NCBI GenBank assembly: GCA_947589215.1
Contig: CANQCL010000003.1
Coordinates: forward strand, 108,427 to 172,426
Source of the DNA: an uncultured Clostridia bacterium
GTDB lineage: Bacteria; Bacillota; Clostridia; Oscillospirales; Ruminococcaceae
Length of the DNA: 64,000 bases
Direction of reading: 5' to 3'
Below are positions 62,008 through 64,000 of this stretch, piece after piece. A program made the translations under genes and the position numbers. The notes under the pieces were generated by a model. It was not told the DNA's origin. It saw only the letters and a program-made list of their open reading frames with translations, and did not search any database. The stretch's first letter is position 1. Every line of letters starts with the position of its first letter.

Positions 62008-62379
62008 TTACTTAAGCTCAACAGTAGCTCCTGCTTCTTCAAGCTTAGTTTTGATCTCCTCAGCGTCTGCCTTAGAAGCGCCTTCCTTAATAGCCTTTGG
62101 AGCAGATTCAACAAGCTCTTTTGACTCTTTAAGTCCAAGACCTGTAATCTCCTTAACAGCTTTGATAACAGCCATCTTAGCGTCGCCGAATGATGCTAAA
62201 ACAACATCAAATTCAGTCTTTTCCTCTGCGGCAGCGGCAGCGCCGGCAGCAGGTGCAGCAGCTGCAACAGCAGCAGTTACGCCAAATTCCTCCTGAATTG
62301 CGTCTACAAGCTCTGAAAGCTCTAGAACTGAAAGCTCTTTAATATCTTCTACAAATTTTAAAATTTTCTCTGAAGCCAT
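62008..62379 (-). CDS. rplL: 50S ribosomal protein L7/L12
   Basis: A 123-aa protein: N-terminal dimerisation helices ([24 protein letters not shown]), an alanine-rich hinge ([17 protein letters not shown]) and the conserved C-terminal domain ([37 protein letters not shown]). It forms the ribosomal stalk recruiting translation GTPases. AAAGGAGAAAAT precedes ATG 62379; 86 nt separate it from rplJ. Confidence 0.98.
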   Translation of the reverse strand: MASEKILKFVEDIKELSVLELSELVDAIQEEFGVTAAVAAAAPAAGAAAAAEEKTEFDVVLASFGDAKMAVIKAVKEITGLGLKESKELVESAPKAIKEGASKADAEEIKTKLEEAGATVELK

Positions 62380-62465
62380 GATAATTTTCTCCTTTAATAA
62401 TAATTTTTGTCTTGAGGTTTAAACCTCTTACTTTTGATTTTTAACTTTCACCTTAGCATAGCAGT

Positions 62466-62978
62466 CTAAGCTGCTTCGCCTTCGTTTTTGCTGTCAACAA
62501 CAGCTTTGAGAATTGCAGCAAGCCCCTGAATAGGTCCTTGCAGAGAACCAACAAGCTGTGCAAGCAATACGTCCTTAGGCGGAATTTTTGACAGAGCCAT
62601 AACTCCTGCTTCGTCATAAATATCCTCGCCGATAAATCCTGCTTTAAGCGTGAACTTATCGTCATGCTCGCTTGCGAACTTACCTAAAACTCTTGCAGGA
62701 GCCGTCTGATCGTCGTTTGAAACAGCAATAGCGGTCGTACCCTCAAGAACGCTTGTAAGCTCATCCATTCCGCAGTTTTTCATTGCGAAACGAAGCATAG
62801 TATTTTTCTCTACTGAATAGGTAACGCCTTCTTCTCTAAGCTCTTTTCTAAGCTGAGTATCCTCATCAACCGTGATGCCCTTGTAATCAACAAGCACACC
62901 TGAAACTGCGTTTTTAAGAAGCTCGGTCAAAGCGTTTACCTTTTCCTGCTTTTGAAGCAGTACCTTTTCGCTTGGCAT
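62466..62978 (-). CDS. rplJ: 50S ribosomal protein L10
   Basis: 170 aa from ATG 62978, after AGAGGTGAAAT; a frame extending to 63059 runs into the leader terminator and is rejected. L10 features: KVNALTELLKNAVSGVLVDYKGITV, QLRKELREEGVTYSVEKNTMLRFA and the L7/L12-binding C-terminal helix (~residues 135-165). It binds 23S rRNA and carries the L7/L12 dimers. Probably controlled through its own leader. Confidence 0.97.
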   Translation of the reverse strand: MPSEKVLLQKQEKVNALTELLKNAVSGVLVDYKGITVDEDTQLRKELREEGVTYSVEKNTMLRFAMKNCGMDELTSVLEGTTAIAVSNDDQTAPARVLGKFASEHDDKFTLKAGFIGEDIYDEAGVMALSKIPPKDVLLAQLVGSLQGPIQGLAAILKAVVDSKNEGEAA

Positions 62979-63025
62979 AATAATTTCACCTCTTTTAATA
63001 AATTTCCGTATCAAAAAAGCAAATA

Positions 63026-63163
63026 AAAAATCCTCTTTATCAAAAGAAAAGAGGAACAAAGTTATCAGTTATATTATGCGATAAAAACTATAAAAACTTT
63101 GCTATTCTTTCCTCGGCAGGGTTTACAGCACTTCGCCACCTGCTGTCTTTAGATACGAATGCA
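63026..63163 (-). ncRNA. L10 leader (ribosomal protein autoregulatory RNA) with terminator
   Basis: On the minus strand the transcript from ~63163 contains AGACAGCAGGTGG and CCCTGCCGAGG, the conserved halves of the L10(L12)4-binding leader. It is followed by a terminator CCTCTTT (63054-63048) / AAAGAGG (63038-63032) with a T run (63030-63025). Excess L10 complex should favour termination. Confidence 0.85.
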
Positions 63164-63169
63164 AGGCAT

Positions 63170-63198
63170 ATTATAGCATACGAATTACTAGTTGTCAA
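63170..63198 (-). promoter_or_regulatory. Promoter of the rplJ-rplL operon
   Basis: Minus strand TTGACA (63198-63193), 17-bp spacer, TATAAT (63175-63170), both consensus. Confidence 0.88.
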
Positions 63199-63247
63199 GC
63201 ATTTTTTATATTTTTTATTAAAATAAAGGCAATAAGATTTATCTTAA

Positions 63248-63276
63248 TTGATTTTCATAATACATTGTGATAAAAT
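63248..63276 (+). promoter_or_regulatory. Promoter of the DUF5662-like gene
   Basis: TTGATT (63248-63253), 17-bp spacer, TAAAAT (63271-63276). Confidence 0.55.
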
Positions 63277-63302
63277 AATATATTATAAGCGAGGTGGAAT
63301 GA

Positions 63303-63842
63303 TTGTCATTTAAAGCATTTAAGCATTTCATAACAATAACAAAGCACCGTCATATGGTAATAAGAAACTGTGCAAAAGCAGGTATCTTTTGGCAGGGGCT
63401 ATTTCATGATTTATCTAAGTATTCTCCGACTGAGTTTTTATCAGGCGCCAAGTTTTATCAGGGAGACAAAAGCCCCAATGAGGGAGAGCGTGAGGCATAC
63501 GGTTATTCAAAGGCTTGGATGCACCACAAGGGGAGAAACAAGCATCATTTTGAATACTGGACCGATTACAGCAAGACAGAAAAGCGTATAGCTCCTGTTA
63601 AAATGCCAATGAAGTATGTTATAGAGATGTTCTGCGATAGAGTTGCGGCAAGCAAGGTCTACAGAGGTAAGGATTACACTGATAATCACCCGCTTGAATA
63701 CTTTGTAAACGGCAAGCCGAGAAGAATGATCTATCCTGATACCTCAGAGTTTTTGGAGTCACTTTTGGTAATGCTGTCTCAAAAGGGTGAGAAGGCGACC
63801 TTTAAGTATATAAAAAGTCTGGATAAGAAGGCAGATTATTGA
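63303..63842 (+). CDS. DUF5662-like protein with HD-type histidine motifs
   Basis: 179 aa from TTG 63303, placed 6-8 nt after GAGGTGG; a nearby ATG at 63299 is in another frame and stops at once. The sequence has HRHMVIRNCAKAG, FHDLSKYSPTEF (an HD-like pair), and WMHHKGRNKHHFEYW, a histidine-rich segment typical of DUF5662 proteins that are compared to HD metal-dependent hydrolases. DNHPLEYF and a C-terminal helix follow. The substrate is unknown. Followed by a terminator. Confidence 0.75.
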   Translation: MSFKAFKHFITITKHRHMVIRNCAKAGIFWQGLFHDLSKYSPTEFLSGAKFYQGDKSPNEGEREAYGYSKAWMHHKGRNKHHFEYWTDYSKTEKRIAPVKMPMKYVIEMFCDRVAASKVYRGKDYTDNHPLEYFVNGKPRRMIYPDTSEFLESLLVMLSQKGEKATFKYIKSLDKKADY

Positions 63843-63885
63843 CATTAGAGTTAAGTCTTGATGATTGAAACTTAAAGACAGAGGC

Positions 63886-63920
63886 AAGGGAGACACTTCG
63901 TAAGGAAGTTGTCTCCTTTA
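63886..63920 (+). terminator. Terminator after the DUF5662-like gene
   Basis: AAGGGAGACACTTC-like left arm pairs, with one bulge, with GAAGTTGTCTCCTTT; the T tract is short. Confidence 0.65.
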
Positions 63921-63945
63921 GGCTTGTAGCTTTAGCGTAAATCAA

Positions 63946-63964
63946 CCACCAGTTCTACTGGTGG
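63946..63964. repeat. Short perfect hairpin, possible insertion-sequence end
   Basis: CCACCAGT (63946-63953) and ACTGGTGG (63957-63964) with a 3-nt loop, preceded by GCTTGTAGCTTTAGCG. Such hairpins occur at the ends of IS200/IS605 elements, but no transposase is in view. It has no T tract suited to termination. Confidence 0.3.
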
Positions 63965-64000
63965 GAATAAAAAGCTTAAGCAAAAGGATAAAAAATAACC

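Noticed and set aside
62985..63059. Longer N-terminus for L10
   Set aside because: The extra residues are encoded by the leader terminator; the real start at 62978 has a good ribosome site and the usual L10 N-terminus.

Overview
The window looks like a chromosomal segment from a low-GC Gram-positive anaerobe of the class Clostridia, most like gut Ruminococcus/Oscillospiraceae. This is judged from gene content, not from a database search. The signs are an NAD(P)-linked [FeFe]-hydrogenase operon, RNase Y, a threonyl T-box leader, a Firmicutes-type L10 leader, PepV, an MsmX-type sugar ATPase, and frequent TTG/GTG starts with strong AGGAGG ribosome sites. I see no rRNA, tRNA, CRISPR array or complete insertion sequence.

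Layout. 1-6088: divergent hydrogenase locus. The minus strand carries hndA, a GHKL ATPase, hndB and hndC (cut by the window edge). The plus strand carries DRTGG, RsbW-like kinase, a sensory-type [FeFe]-hydrogenase, a second DRTGG protein and a PHP phosphoesterase. 6142-9039: DtxR-type regulator, two divergent small genes among heptamer repeats, a DUF4830-like membrane protein and RsuA. 9195-10337: MsmX-type ATPase. 10945-14838: large secreted repeat protein. 15001-19446: RNase Y (minus) and T-box/membrane protein/thrS (plus).

19942-33345 is the most unusual region: a co-oriented ten-gene locus with two LolD/FtsE-like ATPases (the second carrying a C-terminal AbrB-like domain), a 986-aa solute-binding protein with N-terminal carbohydrate-binding-like modules, two complete MalF/MalG-type permease pairs, an NHL-propeller/TPR membrane protein, a Yip1-type membrane protein and a DUF5696-type secreted protein. 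No FtsX-like permease and no MalK-type ATPase is encoded in it. A GH95 fucosidase follows under its own promoter. I infer a glycan uptake or glycan-sensing machine.

35992-40659: heterodimeric ABC exporter with its MarR regulator, whose promoter carries three evenly spaced operator copies. 42108-51408: dipeptide importer (dppABCDF) with an M24 peptidase, PepV and TyrA; both the dppA leader and the dppA-dppB gap hold structures that exclude one another. 51638-54717: ROK-type regulator, PC4/YdbC-like protein, polysaccharide flippase. 55108-60562: small membrane protein, 2-hydroxyacid dehydrogenase, proB-proA, pyrG. 60757-63842: sulfotransferase-like protein, rplL and rplJ behind an L10 leader, and a DUF5662-like protein.

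A repeated theme is families of 7-bp tandem repeats (TTCTTGC-like and GGATAAT-like) lying at gene 3' ends. In several cases the repeat supplies the stop codon, and once apparently a -35 box.
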